DNA of 64,000 nucleotides from Phialocephala subalpina (taxonomy: Eukaryota > Ascomycota > Leotiomycetes > Helotiales > Mollisiaceae), in the NCBI GenBank assembly GCA_900073065.1, contig FJOG01000001.1:758430-822429 (forward strand), written 5' to 3'. Each line of letters opens with the position of its first letter. Position 1 is the stretch's first letter. The notes beneath the pieces were generated by a model. The model was given only the letters and a program-made list of their open reading frames with translations, was not told the DNA's origin and ran no database searches. Of this stretch, positions 42,341 through 53,734 are shown piece by piece. Made by a program: the position numbers and the translations under genes.

Positions 42341-44233
42341 ATGCGTCTCTCCTCCCTGCTGTCCTGCCTCTTGGGCCTCGCCAACCTGGCAACCAGTGCA
42401 TACACCAACTCCTCCCTCGCATTCACATACGACCGCTACAATTTCCTCCTCCATGGCGAGCCATACCAGATTATAGGCGGCCAGATGGACCCTCAACGAA
42501 TCCCATATCAATATTGGTCGAAACGTCTCCTCGCAGCCCGCGCCATGGGTCTCAACACCGTCTTTGCCTATATATTTTGGGACCAAGTGCAGCCAACACC
42601 TGATACTTGGGACTTTACTGGTCGAAACAACATCGCTGAGTATTTCAAGCTGGCTCAAGAAGTCGGCTTGAATATTGTCCTGAGAGCAGGGCCCTATGTT
42701 TGCGGCGAACACGAATGGGGCGGTTTCCCCTCCTGGCTTTCCGACATCGACGGAATGGTCGTCCGCTCAAACAACGCGCCTTTCCTCGCCGCTTCAAAAG
42801 TCTACCTCGATCGTCTCGCCGAAGAAATCAAACCCATGCTAGTTTCCAACGGAGGTCCAGTGCTCATGGCTCAAATCGAGAATGAATACGGCTCCTACGG
42901 CTCAAACCACACTTACATGGAAGCCCTTCGAGATTTGTTCTATGGAGCTTTTGGTGATGATATGGTACTCTACACCAATGATGGTGGATACTCCGAGGAC
43001 ATCATCAACGGCCAAATCAAAGGTATCCTCGCTGAAACGGACGGAGGTCCTGAATCCGGCTTCTTGGCGAGAGATCAATACGCTTACCCCTCTTCTCTGG
43101 GCCCACAACTAGATGGCGAATACTACATCACTTGGCTCGACCTCTGGGCTTCAAACCAGACATATGACACTGATGTCGGAAATCCTACCGCGATTGCCAG
43201 TATCGTATCGGATCTAACGTGGACATTGAACAACAAATCCAGTTTCAGTCTGTATATGTTTCACGGCGGCACGAACTTCGGGTTCCAGAATGGGGCTGAT
43301 TGGAGCAAATCGTTGACGCCTGTTATCACTTCTTACGACTATGGAGCGCCTTTGACGGAAAGTGGTGGCATCACAGATATCTATCTTGCACTGAGAGAAA
43401 TGATTGTGGGCTATCTGGGAAATTCGACGACATTACCTGCGGTGCCGAAAAACGAGACTCCAATTGCGATTCCGAGTATTGAGATGAAGCCTGTAGTCAA
43501 GCTTTTCGACGTCTTGCCTGAGCCAGTGTTGGCAGATTACCCGACGAATATGGAAGTGTTGGGACAGAGTCAAGGGTTCACGCTTTATCGTCACACAGTC
43601 ACTTCCTCGACGGCAGGGAAGCTTATTCCAGGAGATCAGCCTCGAGACCGTTTACTGGTGTATGTCAATCAAACAAGAGTTGGTGTCATCGATAGTATCT
43701 ACGAAACGTACTCCACCGTCAACTTGGAGCTGGAGAAAGGCGACATATTGGATATCTTAGTAGAGAATATGGGCAGAGTGAACTACGGACCCAGGATTCC
43801 AGATCAGAAGAAAGGCATCGTCGGCAATGTGACAATTGGAGAAGCAGTCTTGAAAGGATGGAAGATGTTTACTTTACCTTTGGTGTCGCCGGCTTCTTCT
43901 TCCTCCGCCTTGACTGACGAGGTAACAGCTTCGGAGCTTGCCACTTCGGGTCCGGTGTTCTATGCGGGAATATTTGATATTGAAGGAGAGATTCGAGATA
44001 CGTTCTTGCATCTTGCGAATTGGACGAAGGGCGTTGTTTGGGTGAATGGAGAGAATCTTGGAAGGTATTGGGTTGTGGGACCACAGCAGACGCTGTACTT
44101 GCCTGGTTGTTATTTGAAGGAAGAGGGAAATGAGATTTTGGTGTTGAATTTGGAGCCGAGTGAGTATATGGGGGCTGTGGAGGGAGTAGTTGACAGGTTG
44201 TGGGGTAACAACCCCGATCCAGATGCTCCTTGA
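42341..44233 (+). CDS. GH35 beta-galactosidase, secreted
   Basis: Single exon, 630 aa. Signal peptide 'MRLSSLLSCLLGLANLATSA'. GH35 blocks in order: 'EPYQIIGGQMDPQRIPYQYW', 'MGLNTVFAYIFWDQVQP', 'LRAGPYVCGEHEWGGFPSWL', then the acid/base Glu in 'MAQIENEYGSYG' (E182) and the likely nucleophile in 'DGEYYITWLDLW' (E260), 78 residues apart as in animal GLB1. 'FHGGTNFGFQNGA' and 'SYDYGAPLTESG' complete the barrel; a C-terminal jelly-roll has 'GVVWVNGENLGRYWVVGPQQ'. The length (about 630, not about 1000) and sequence resemble the animal/plant short type more than the large Aspergillus LacA type. Many N-glycosylation sites. Releases terminal beta-galactose, probably extracellularly. Confidence 0.93.
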   Translation: MRLSSLLSCLLGLANLATSAYTNSSLAFTYDRYNFLLHGEPYQIIGGQMDPQRIPYQYWSKRLLAARAMGLNTVFAYIFWDQVQPTPDTWDFTGRNNIAEYFKLAQEVGLNIVLRAGPYVCGEHEWGGFPSWLSDIDGMVVRSNNAPFLAASKVYLDRLAEEIKPMLVSNGGPVLMAQIENEYGSYGSNHTYMEALRDLFYGAFGDDMVLYTNDGGYSEDIINGQIKGILAETDGGPESGFLARDQYAYPSSLGPQLDGEYYITWLDLWASNQTYDTDVGNPTAIASIVSDLTWTLNNKSSFSLYMFHGGTNFGFQNGADWSKSLTPVITSYDYGAPLTESGGITDIYLALREMIVGYLGNSTTLPAVPKNETPIAIPSIEMKPVVKLFDVLPEPVLADYPTNMEVLGQSQGFTLYRHTVTSSTAGKLIPGDQPRDRLLVYVNQTRVGVIDSIYETYSTVNLELEKGDILDILVENMGRVNYGPRIPDQKKGIVGNVTIGEAVLKGWKMFTLPLVSPASSSSALTDEVTASELATSGPVFYAGIFDIEGEIRDTFLHLANWTKGVVWVNGENLGRYWVVGPQQTLYLPGCYLKEEGNEILVLNLEPSEYMGAVEGVVDRLWGNNPDPDAP

Positions 44234-44948
44234 GATAGAGACATGGAATTATGGGAACCAGGCTCGCTTTGTGTGAGTCCTTCAGAATATACTCATCACG
44301 AAATCCCTAACACCGAGAGACTTATTCGTGACAGGCTCTCGATGTCCAAGATCATGAAGTCTCCAACGTCGGACGCGAATGTGCGAATCGACTACACCAC
44401 TTTGGCGTGATCATTGGCCAACTAACGCCTCTTATGAAGGTAGCCGAATTGGGCGCGCAAGGCTGGATGTTCGATGTTGGTTTTTCGGCCTGGGCCAATG
44501 CTGGGCCACTGTTCTCTTCTTGCATGAACACTCACATTATCTTTTGCGTGCTGCAAACATTCATATTTTCGCAACATTCACTCCCAAACCAACTTTTTCA
44601 CCAAAGCATGTCATGATCCTGTACAGGACATCATCTCAGCGAAATCCCAAGGGGGAAAATAAATCATCGTAAAAGATTTTCATTGAAGTTGTTCCCGTGC
44701 CACAAGCCAATCCAGTGGTGGCTGTGTGAATTGCATGCAGCCTGATCGCAAACTCCACTCAGCCACATTGACGCACCCTGAGTCCATTTCGAAGTTCGCG
44801 ATTCTGTTGCCTTCATCTTGGTTAATAAAACTCATAACCAAGCTGAGCCGCCCTTCGAAACCTTATCCATACCGGACCACACACAAATCCAGTCTCCCCA
44901 TGAAAGCTTGATCGACGGGTACCTAGGTCGCGAAAATCGCAAGTCAGG
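44234..44948. other. Intergenic
   Basis: Overlapping short + strand frames at 44379-44672 show no motif. Nothing called. Confidence 0.5.
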
Positions 44949-47900
44949 ATGCTCGATCCAGTCACAGCCTTGGGCGTTGCATCGAATGTCGTCCAGCTCG
45001 TCACGTTCACTAGCGACCTAATTTCCAAAAGCAGGGAGTTCTATGAATCTGCAGATGGCGCGCTCGTTGAACAGCTAGAGCTAGAAGCCATCACTGTCAG
45101 CCTTCAAAGCCTTAGCAGCGATCTCATTCTGCCAACCATCAGGAAAGAAGACCAGTTGAAAGTAACTCCGACAGAGAAACAATTGAGAGAAATTTGCAAT
45201 GGGTGTAGAGATGTATCGAAAGAACTCTTGGTCCTTATCCGGGATGTGAGAGCAGAGGGGCCACATAAGAAGTGGAACAGTTTTCAACAGGCTCTCAAGT
45301 GTATGTGGAAGCACGCCTCGACCGTTACAGACGCCAAATTGACACTACACTCTTAATTTCGCTCAGAGAGAGTATCGGTGCTCTTACGAAGTTAGAGCGG
45401 GAATCTGAAACAATCAGTCAAGTTGTTCTTCGCTCGAAGAAGGATGTTAAGCAGTGGCAAAGGAATCTCGTGGATGAGGTACATCGAGGTGATTGGAAGA
45501 TTCAGAACGACAAGGATTTGGTGAACTTCTCAGCTAAGCTATCCGCTTGTGCGAAAGAAGAGGGAGACCTTTTGATGAAGCAACACATCTTGGAAAGGTT
45601 ACATTTTGGTGAAATAGAGGATCGTGCTGAGCGTATCCCAGAAGCACACGGCAGGACTTTCGAGTGGATCTTTCAGCCTTTAGAAGTCTCCGATGGAACT
45701 CTTGGTCCAGGAGAACTCAATACTGGTTCCCAGACATCTACAGCGCATTCTTCAGATGAACCTGAAAAGCAAGCCGAGTGTAGCAACCTTGTTCGCTGGC
45801 TGCAGAGTGAGTCCAGTCTATACTAGATCACTAGGAAACCAGGGTCCGGCAAATCAACACTTATGAAGTATTTACAGAGGGATAAGCGTACCTTGGATTA
45901 TCTCAAGCCTTGGATCAACGGGCGGTCTATCATCACTGCTGGGTTTTTCTTCTGGAACTCTGGAACTGCAATGCAGATGTCGAAGCTTGGGTTGTTACAA
46001 ACACTTTTGTATGGTGCTATCGAAGAGAACCTCGATCTAATCTCGGTGATATCTCGTCGCAGATGGAAATCTTACCTACTTTTTGGAGGCGATGTTCGCA
46101 ACTGGTCCATGACTGAACTCGTGGAAGCGTTCCAGGTTCTCATTTCTGACAACTAAACGGCATTCCTCTTCTTTATTGACGGTCTTGATGAGTTTGACGG
46201 GGACGGAGCGGAGATTGTTAAGTTTATCCAAGACTCTATATCGTCACGGGAGAACATCAAGTTTTGCGCGGCGAGCCGGCCCTGGCTTGTGTTCGAAGAT
46301 GCATTCCAGCGTCAACCATCCCTCCGAGTCGAAGACTTGACAGTAGCAGATATACAGCTGTTCGTCACGGAAAAACTTCACGAGAGTCAGATTTTCGTCA
46401 CATTAAGCAATCTAGATCACCCGGCTTCTACTGCTCTCATTTCTGAAGTGACTACCAAAGCTTCCGGGGTGTTCTTATGGGTTCAACTAGTTGTTCTCTC
46501 GTTGCTCGAAGGTCTTCGGGACGGTGATGCCATTACAGACCTACAGGCACGTTTGCTAGTTCTGCCCGCTGATCTTGAGTATTTATTCGAGAAAATGCTA
46601 GGTGATTTGAACCCAGCTTACTTTGAACAAGCTTCAATGTATTTTCAAATCGTTCGAGCAGCCACCGACCCACTACCAATTATTCTACTCTCCTTCGCTG
46701 AAGAAGGTCTCGAGAAAGCCATCGAGTACAAAATGCAACCAGAAACTAATGAGCAACAGAGATTTCGAGCAGAGATAATGCGACGTCGGTTGAGTAGTCG
46801 GTGCAAAGGTCTCTTGGAAGCTCCGAGGGCGGGGGTCGAGCTACCACAAGCCAAAGTACAGTTTCTGCATCGAACTGCAAGGGACTTCATCCATAAGCCC
46901 AAGGTATGGGGCTATGTGGCCTCCGGTACGAATGACTCCTTCGACGCAAACATTCGGCTTTCCGCGTCTTGGCTTTTCGAGTTGAAGACAATGGCACCCC
47001 GGTCATACCCAGCGGAACACGTTTGGTCCTCAATAAGATCTTGTGTAGAATATTCGCTCAAATTTGAGAACACCAAACCGGATCTCCATATCTTACTACT
47101 AGATGAGCCATCGCAGGTGGGCGATACCTTATTCGACACCTCAGGACCCAACGGGAGTACTTGGCACCAGGATATTATTGCGCACGAAAGTCAGATCCAG
47201 CACTTAAAGCTAGGCAGAATCACCCATTGGACTTGTACGGAGAACTTGAAGCCAGGACTAGAGCGCGGAACCACAAGCTTCTTCGAGTATGCATTCATAT
47301 ACCCACTTCGTACATATGTCATCAACAAGCTGCAGAATGGCGCTCCTCTCGACGTGTTGATCCTGAACCACTCTCTCTTATATACAGCAGCCAGCGCGAA
47401 GAACTTTGAGTTCTTGGAGCTTCTATTCAGTTTAGGAGCTGATCCAAATGCGGGTGAAAGTGCGGGGATGGGATGGACGACTTGGGAATATGTCTCGCGG
47501 AGAATCGTTTTTGACAAGGAGTCGCTAAATACCTCGGAAGAAGTGGTTAAGATCGTCCAGCTCTTTCTTGACAATGGAGCAGACCTTCAGGCTAACCTGG
47601 GGGATCTCTCGGTTCATGAATTAATCAAGAAGCGCTGCCATAATGGTACTGCGGCAATCCCGTACATCCTCCTAAGCAAAGTTTTTGCAGCCGCGGAAAC
47701 AGCAAAGAGCCCGCGGAAGAAAGAAGGACGGAAGAGGACCAAGTCACCTTTTGCAATGCTGCCCATTTTGGAAAGGCCTGCGCCCACAAGAAAAGTTGAG
47801 CTAATGGGAAGCTCGAGTGCGGAGGATGCTGAGAATGTTGAAAAATTTGGGAAGCCCACCGGGCCTCTGAATACTGCTCCAAAGGAGCCTCTGCAGCAAC

Positions 47901-47971
47901 CTCCGAAGCACGTCAAATCAAAATTCGGTGGAATTTTGAAATTCTTCAGGCGCTCAAAAGGCCGAGGTTAG
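44949..47971 (+). pseudogene. NLR-like STAND protein with NACHT-type P-loop (nonsense and frameshift)
   Basis: The N-terminus 'MLDPVTALGVASNVVQLVTF' is the usual start of fungal NACHT proteins of the DUF7791 type. A frameshift near 45300 separates 'SFQQALKCMWK' from 'ARLDRYRRQIDTTLLISLRE'. Then the P-loop reads 'ITRKPGSGKSTLMKYL', preceded by TAG (45824-45826) where Trp is normal. Walker B is 'FLFFIDGLDEFDGD', preceded by TAA (46154-46156). The rest is one open frame: 'FCAASRPWLVFEDAF', 'ASGVFLWVQLVVLSLLEGL', 'VQFLHRTARDFI', a possible ankyrin-like segment 'LLELLFSLGADPNAG'-like and a basic tail. Family members are intracellular nonself/immunity receptors. Three lesions make this copy dead, yet the 560-codon 3' frame is clean. 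Confidence 0.82.
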
Positions 47972-48668
47972 GAGGAGTATTACCTAGTAGAACGCATTCT
48001 ATATTCTCTTCGATACCCCTCTTACGCTTATTTCTCATGCTTGGACTCAGCTAAATGTATTTGGTGGTCAATGTCTACTCACCTTTCGCTCAGAACCGCG
48101 CGCTTGCTGTGGCGATTGATATTCTCCCATTATAACAAAGAGCGATGAAAATATGCCTGTTCTCTGTTCAAGATTTTATCAAATTCAACTTTCTAGGTAG
48201 ATTGTGCTACCTCTCAACGGAGCACTTGTAAGTCGATCTTGACGAAGTCCGGAGGCACAAAGGAGTTCTTTTTGAACTATTTGTTAACTCGGCAGGAGCA
48301 ATGAAAACATCTGCACTATTTCTTTCTTCTTAAGGCTGATTCAGCGAGATGAATAAGGAAGTCTCGAACGCCTATTTTTGGAATGAACAAAGCCGCCATT
48401 GTTCACCTAGGTACTATACCAAAGCACTCATCGCTTTGTTTTCTTCAAGATAGCTTTAGAATGAGTAACAGGGATCTGCACGGAACTAAAGAACAATGTA
48501 ATAGTCCAGCTATAAGAACAAGCCCAAGTTCTCCCAACTTACATCTTCCTTCCTCACCTACATTCACCTCATCTACACACCGCATAACTCCTTCAACCTG
48601 GCAACCAAACACTTTCTTTCCCCATCGCTAAGTAAGTACCCCATAGACCCACCTTCTCCACCATCAAG
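47972..48668. other. Intergenic
   Basis: No gene supported. Confidence 0.5.
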
Positions 48669-48872
48669 ATGTTGTCTTTCACCTACACCTCCGTGTTCTC
48701 CCGCGTCATCCTCCATGGCCGCGGCGACCGAGAAGGAGCTCCCTCCCCAGAGCCCCGCCCCCGCACTCCCCCTGACGATCGATCCCGGTTCGTCAACTTC
48801 TCTGGTTGTGGAGACCGAGAAGACGCTCCTTCCCCTGAGCCGGTCCCTCGCTCTCCTCCCGATGATCGTTGA
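48669..48872 (+). CDS. Small ORF with two repeats, doubtful gene
   Basis: 67 codons starting 'MLSFTYTSVFSRVILHG' after a favourable CAAG context. It holds two imperfect copies of a 24-residue unit: 'GDREGAPSPEPRPRTPPDDR' and 'GDREDAPSPEPVPRSPPDDR'. The underlying DNA is a GC-rich tandem repeat of about 87 bp spacing, so the frame may be only a by-product of the repeat. Unknown function. Confidence 0.3.
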   Translation: MLSFTYTSVFSRVILHGRGDREGAPSPEPRPRTPPDDRSRFVNFSGCGDREDAPSPEPVPRSPPDDR

Positions 48873-49406
48873 TCATCTTGACAGAGTGAGAGAGACTGCT
48901 CAAGATGGAGTGACAGGTATGAAAGGTAAAGTATGAGAGTGTAAGATAAGGAGACAAGAGTTCCTCATGCAAGCCTAGTTATTATGGAGGGCTCAGAGTG
49001 TACGTCCCGCAGAGGAAAGCATACGTTCATGCGGGGTGTCAAAACCCCGCTATAATCTGGTGCACTAAAACAACAAAAACATGTAAGATCATGGAGATAA
49101 AGCATAAGTCATCAAGCCAGGAGTCTGCCCTTGGCTATGACAGCACCAAAATACAAAACTACGTGAAAATAGAGTAGAAAACAATCACCAAAAAATGAAA
49201 GTCATCCGAAAACCCAAAATCAACCTTCCCTAATGCAAGTGATGTCCCTAGAACCAAGTGAAGATGCCGAGTTCCCCGCTGCACTACAACTGTGATCTTG
49301 ACCTTAGGATGTGACTTGACTTTCCCTCGTCCATCGTTCATCACCAATTTGAAACCAGAATCGACATTAAATATCCAAGAGCTTCCTGCCCCACCTTCCC
49401 GTCCCA
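48873..49406. other. Intergenic
   Basis: No gene supported. Confidence 0.5.
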
Positions 49407-50480
49407 TCATAAATCCCCACTCCCCTTAACCATCCTCCTAAACCCCTCATCCCTGCCCCTCTCAATCGCCTTCTGTCTCCATGGACCCAGAGCGCCTTCA
49501 ATTTTTCGCACTCCCTCTTGCAATCCTACCACGCCTCTATTCCCCATCTGCAGCCCATTCCTTAATTTAGCCTGCTTAAACCTCAGGAACTCGTATTTAC
49601 TTGCATCCATTTCCTTGAAGCCCATCCAGTCTCCCTCGTTCTCGAAGCAGACGTGATACCACACGCACAAGGCCCTCCACTCCGAAGGACAATCAATATC
49701 TTTGCCAAGGAATAGCCAGTGCCAAAGATGTTCCCACACCCTCCCCGAAATCCTACTTTCCAACTCCGTGTTCAATAACCACTCAATCGCTCGCTTGTAC
49801 GTGTGTTTTGGAATACTACGAATCCGATCCTTCGTAATTGTGAATTGGGAACAACAAGGACTCGCCAAACCTCTCGGAATTTTCCTTCCCGGAAAGATAT
49901 CTTGGATCGCGCCGCGGATGTAAGGTTCCTCTGGTCTCAATTTTTCGTCATAAGCTGAAGAGTTGAGGGTGACGCTCGTATTGATCCACACCGGACAAGC
50001 ACTCTCCCAACTCGTTCGCAGGTTCAAGTATCCCCTTTTCCACACTTCTGCTAGATCTAGTCTGTTTAACGCTTGTTTGGTGGATTGTTCGAGGACGCCG
50101 TCGATGTGCCAGGAGGAGTCGGAACCGTGGATGAAGATTGATATATCAGATAGGTTGTCGTAAAAGTCGTGGAGGTAGGTAAGATAAGAAATCGCTTCAT
50201 TCCCTTTATTTGCAGGTGGATGATAAACGGCATTTGGATCATCTGCAATATAAGGAATGACGGTCAAATTGGGAATGGAGAGGTGTTCGGTCCAACGGTG
50301 GGGTTTGAGGCTGAGGGTCGCGAGGATGAGGTTCACTGTTGGCGGGCCAGGTGGGGTACGCAGTTGACTATGGAGGTTGAAGGTGTCGATAAGGGCGTAG
50401 AGGAGGGTGGCTGCGAGGAGGAAGATGAAGATTGAGCGCCAGCGACGATGGGTGTGGTGTCCGATGGGGAGAAGCATCAT
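49407..50480 (-). CDS. DUF3431 protein, predicted type II membrane protein
   Basis: Single exon, 357 aa, starting 'MMLLPIGHHTHRRWRS' with basic residues before one helix 'IFIFLLAATLLYALIDTF' (about 17-34), so a signal anchor with a lumenal or extracellular body. The body has the DUF3431 pattern: 'NLTVIPYIADDPNAVYHPPA', 'NKGNEAISYLTYLHDFYDNL', 'SIFIHGSDSSWHID', 'YLNLRTSWESACPVW', 'PCCSQFTITKDRI' and 'WEHLWHWLFLG'. The family is common in fungi and its overall plan recalls Golgi glycosyltransferases, but no activity is established. Nothing odd in the gene. Confidence 0.85.
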   Translation of the reverse strand: MMLLPIGHHTHRRWRSIFIFLLAATLLYALIDTFNLHSQLRTPPGPPTVNLILATLSLKPHRWTEHLSIPNLTVIPYIADDPNAVYHPPANKGNEAISYLTYLHDFYDNLSDISIFIHGSDSSWHIDGVLEQSTKQALNRLDLAEVWKRGYLNLRTSWESACPVWINTSVTLNSSAYDEKLRPEEPYIRGAIQDIFPGRKIPRGLASPCCSQFTITKDRIRSIPKHTYKRAIEWLLNTELESRISGRVWEHLWHWLFLGKDIDCPSEWRALCVWYHVCFENEGDWMGFKEMDASKYEFLRFKQAKLRNGLQMGNRGVVGLQEGVRKIEGALGPWRQKAIERGRDEGFRRMVKGSGDL

Positions 50481-51268
50481 GCGATGCCAGAGGGGCTTTC
50501 GAGGTCGCTAGAAGCCATGAGGCGGAGCAATTGCTCGAAGTGAGAATCGAGTCGAAGACTTCATCAAAGAGATGGCTTGCTTAGTGACATGTGTATCGGC
50601 TTGCTCCTGCCTCCTCGAACGAGCCTTCCAAATGGGACAACAAACTCGAAATGACGAAGCCAAGAAAGATACAGGAATTGATGTGTTCTTCCCCGCATCG
50701 GAAGAACTCCCTTGTCATTATTTTTGGTGTAACGTAAATGAGAATTCCCATATTGCCCAATGCTCTATTTGGTGCTCAAAACCCTTGCCGATGTTATCGT
50801 AACCGGGTCGCTGGATAAAGGTGATCAGGTGTGTCGATCGAATAAAACCTGTTCAAGCTTGCAGAGGAGGGAGTAGTCTCCTAACAAGTGATAATCCATA
50901 CCGAGATATAAGGACGACAAAGATACAGCACTGTGAATCAAAGACAAAATAGGACAAAGGATTTGGTCACGTGCTCGACTTTCAAAATGTCCATCGTCTT
51001 CTTGCAGATGCCGAGCCCAAGCAAGAAAGTGCCCCGGATGGACACTGAGCAATAGGGTCGGAACAAAGACACGTCCTCTAGTGCACCAAAACTTCGAGCG
51101 TGGAGACGACTTTTGCATGCTGAAGCCGCCTCGAGATATGCCCACCATCTATTCGTTTTGGCTACCAATGCATATGCAATCAAATCCTACACCTGCTTCC
51201 AGATCAATACTGGAAATGCACTCAACTCAGGATACGCATCCGGGACTGACTCAATGTCGATGCCCATC
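50481..51268. other. Intergenic
   Basis: 5' flank of the DUF3431 gene and 3' flank of COG4. Short frames only. Confidence 0.5.
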
Positions 51269-53734
51269 TCAGTTTCTGACCAACGCCCTCGCCCGCCGCC
51301 TCTCATCCTCACTCAACACCCACGCCATCTCCTCCTCTCCTTCGGCCTCAGCTTCATTAAGCGCCTCCAACTCCTCATCTTCCATATTGACCAACATGCA
51401 GATCTGGGCTACTCTCGCAAATGCATCTCTCACTCCATAACGACCGCCTCTTGCAACGACACCTATGATGCCTGAGAAGTCTCTCTCCATCCTCTGAGCT
51501 CCGAGGGCATTCATCTTCCCGCCAAAAGCCCAGACGCGCTTTTCGAAGGTCCGAGCAAGGTATTTGGCAGTCTGGTCGAGCAGAGAGGAGAATGTTTTGG
51601 CTGTCATGATTCGTTGGATAGGCTTCATGAGTGCATCCCAGCTGTGCTCGAATCTTCGAGTTACGAGATCATTTAGTGTCTCTAGGTCGTCATCCGTGTC
51701 GTTGTTTCTGGCGATTTCAGCGACATCTTCTTCTGTGAGAGAATAGTCGACATCTCGGAATGTCTCGACGATGATCGGTCGTAGTCGTAATTTCACGACT
51801 CGATCGAACATTACGTGCAATCCGTCTGCTAATAGTTCGGAAGTCTTTGATGAGAAGCTTATTTTGAGGTTCTGTAGAGCGTGAGTGACGAATGTGGCGT
51901 CATGGTCGAATGGAAACATTTCGCTGAGGGTATTGGGAGCTTTGCCTCCATGAGGTGGCTCCGGAGGTGTGATTCGGGAATTGACTATGCGAGATACGTA
52001 GTCATTTGCAAGATCGAGGGAATTGATCAGGACCAAGAAGGCGATGATCTTATCTTCTGGAGGAAGCCCGCCTTGGACGACGGGCTTTGGATAGGACTCG
52101 TCTCGCATCTTTCGCTGGATCATGCCTATGAACTCGGAGCCGAGGACGCGACCGGTTGTGGGGATGACAGAGGCGACAACATCTCGTGATGATGTGGAGA
52201 GTGAGCGTTGGAGAACAGTATTCACGATGTACATGACATCGTCAACTGCAGATATTATGAATGGTGGGTTTCCACCAAGTGGTTTGCGGGCGTCGAGTGT
52301 CAAATCTTGGGGCGTCTCGTCAAGCTGGAAAGCCTTTTCCACTGAACGTCGTAAAAAGAATGTTGTCATCTCATTGAAAGGCGTGGTGATTCGAGTCGAA
52401 ATTTTTCGTCCCAACGCAGATTTCACGAGCAACTCAGGCATGACCAAAAGCTCCTCATCGCTGGCGTCCTGCTCCTTCGTTATCTTAGAGATGGCTTGAA
52501 GCAGTACGTCCTGCGGCGGACTCACCCTGCACTTGCCACCCACGAACCGCGAGTACAATGACCACCGTCCTAGCATCACAGCTGTCTCGCTTAGTAGAGT
52601 ATCGATTTCTTTCATGTCAACGCCTTCATCCTCACTGACTCGTCCATTGGTCCCTCCTCCAACTGCTGGAGAGCTTGTCCTCATAACCCCTCTGCTTGAT
52701 GGTGCTGCAGTGAAGCTCTGAACCAGGAATGAGAAGGGATAGCTCTTCACGTCCATCAACCTCCTATCCACATGCCTCTCGTCGCTCCACATGTCCAATA
52801 TTATTCCTCCTTGGACATCTGCTTCCACCTGCAAACGTTCGATAACTTTGACCATTTTGCCTTGACCGTAATGTCGCTCGACTAGTCCTCCGTGCCCCTC
52901 CACAATCTGTGCGATGTGTTCGAATAATCTGGTAAGGGCATTTGCGTAGAAGAAGCCATCTTTCCCCGCGCTCCCGCCCGTGCCTTCCCTCAGACTTGTC
53001 CTCGCCCTCGAACCCACGCCTTGGCAGACATATCTGCCATATACCTCCAGACCCGTTTCTTCTCGCCCAATGAGCGGGAACAGCTTGAAGAATCTGGTAA
53101 CCTTAGTCCCGTCTCCCTCCTCAGCAGCTTTCTCAAATTCCCTAAGGAACAGTCCACAAAGGCTCTCCTTCGCATTTTCAATCGTGATACCTGGCGCATC
53201 TGGAACCTCCACATTCGGCACAATCCTGGCCGCAAAATTGCCCTCTACAATATGTTTCGGTATCTTCGACGCTCTCGCAATATACCCAGCAGCAGCCTCC
53301 CAGTCTTGTGGCGCCCCCATAGACCCCACCACACCCTGTACACAAGCCTTCAGCTCCGCAACCTGTTCAACAACCCCCAGCGTCTCCTCAACCCTTTTCT
53401 TCTCTAAATCAAGCTCCTTCACCTTGCTGGAAAGATGGGAAGCGGTCCCCGCCGCAGAATCAAGCATGCCATTACTAATATCCCTCGTATGTATAACCTG
53501 CGTCCCTAGATGTGCGCGCAATAAGTCGAGTCTTCCCAGCTCACGAGACAAGTCGGCTTGTGAGGATATGAGGGTCTGCAGACGGGAGGTGATTGCTGCG
53601 TCGCGGGTGTGAAGGGCGGAGAGGGATGCGCGGATGGAGGCTAGGGAGGAGGATTCGTAGATTGAGGGAGCGGTGGGGTGCTCCTCGAGGGCGAGATCTT
53701 TCGAAGTGCCATTTTGGAGGCCGTTTAGAGGCAT
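51269..53734 (-). CDS. cog4: Conserved oligomeric Golgi complex subunit 4
   Basis: Single exon; with ATG at 53734 ('MPLNGLQNGTSKDLAL') it is 821 aa. The frame stays open 22 codons further up without ATG, so an upstream exon is possible. An N-terminal coiled coil ('IRASLSALHTRDAAITSRLQ', 'RELGRLDLLRAHLGTQ') leads to 'SSKVKELDLEKKRVEETLG', 'VTRFFKLFPLIGREETGLEV', 'LTRLFEHIAQIVEGHGGLVE', 'HYGQGKMVKVIERLQVEADV', diagnostic of COG4. The C-terminal helical part includes 'FEHSWDALMKPIQRIMTAKT' and 'YLARTFEKRVWAFGGKMNAL'. It is in lobe A of the tether for retrograde intra-Golgi vesicles and binds the SNARE regulator Sly1. Together with pmr1 it gives the window two Golgi genes. Confidence 0.9.
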   Translation of the reverse strand: MPLNGLQNGTSKDLALEEHPTAPSIYESSSLASIRASLSALHTRDAAITSRLQTLISSQADLSRELGRLDLLRAHLGTQVIHTRDISNGMLDSAAGTASHLSSKVKELDLEKKRVEETLGVVEQVAELKACVQGVVGSMGAPQDWEAAAGYIARASKIPKHIVEGNFAARIVPNVEVPDAPGITIENAKESLCGLFLREFEKAAEEGDGTKVTRFFKLFPLIGREETGLEVYGRYVCQGVGSRARTSLREGTGGSAGKDGFFYANALTRLFEHIAQIVEGHGGLVERHYGQGKMVKVIERLQVEADVQGGIILDMWSDERHVDRRLMDVKSYPFSFLVQSFTAAPSSRGVMRTSSPAVGGGTNGRVSEDEGVDMKEIDTLLSETAVMLGRWSLYSRFVGGKCRVSPPQDVLLQAISKITKEQDASDEELLVMPELLVKSALGRKISTRITTPFNEMTTFFLRRSVEKAFQLDETPQDLTLDARKPLGGNPPFIISAVDDVMYIVNTVLQRSLSTSSRDVVASVIPTTGRVLGSEFIGMIQRKMRDESYPKPVVQGGLPPEDKIIAFLVLINSLDLANDYVSRIVNSRITPPEPPHGGKAPNTLSEMFPFDHDATFVTHALQNLKISFSSKTSELLADGLHVMFDRVVKLRLRPIIVETFRDVDYSLTEEDVAEIARNNDTDDDLETLNDLVTRRFEHSWDALMKPIQRIMTAKTFSSLLDQTAKYLARTFEKRVWAFGGKMNALGAQRMERDFSGIIGVVARGGRYGVRDAFARVAQICMLVNMEDEELEALNEAEAEGEEEMAWVLSEDERRRARALVRN

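Noticed and set aside
52980..53612. Plus-strand frame of 210 codons
   Set aside because: Antisense shadow of the COG4 gene.
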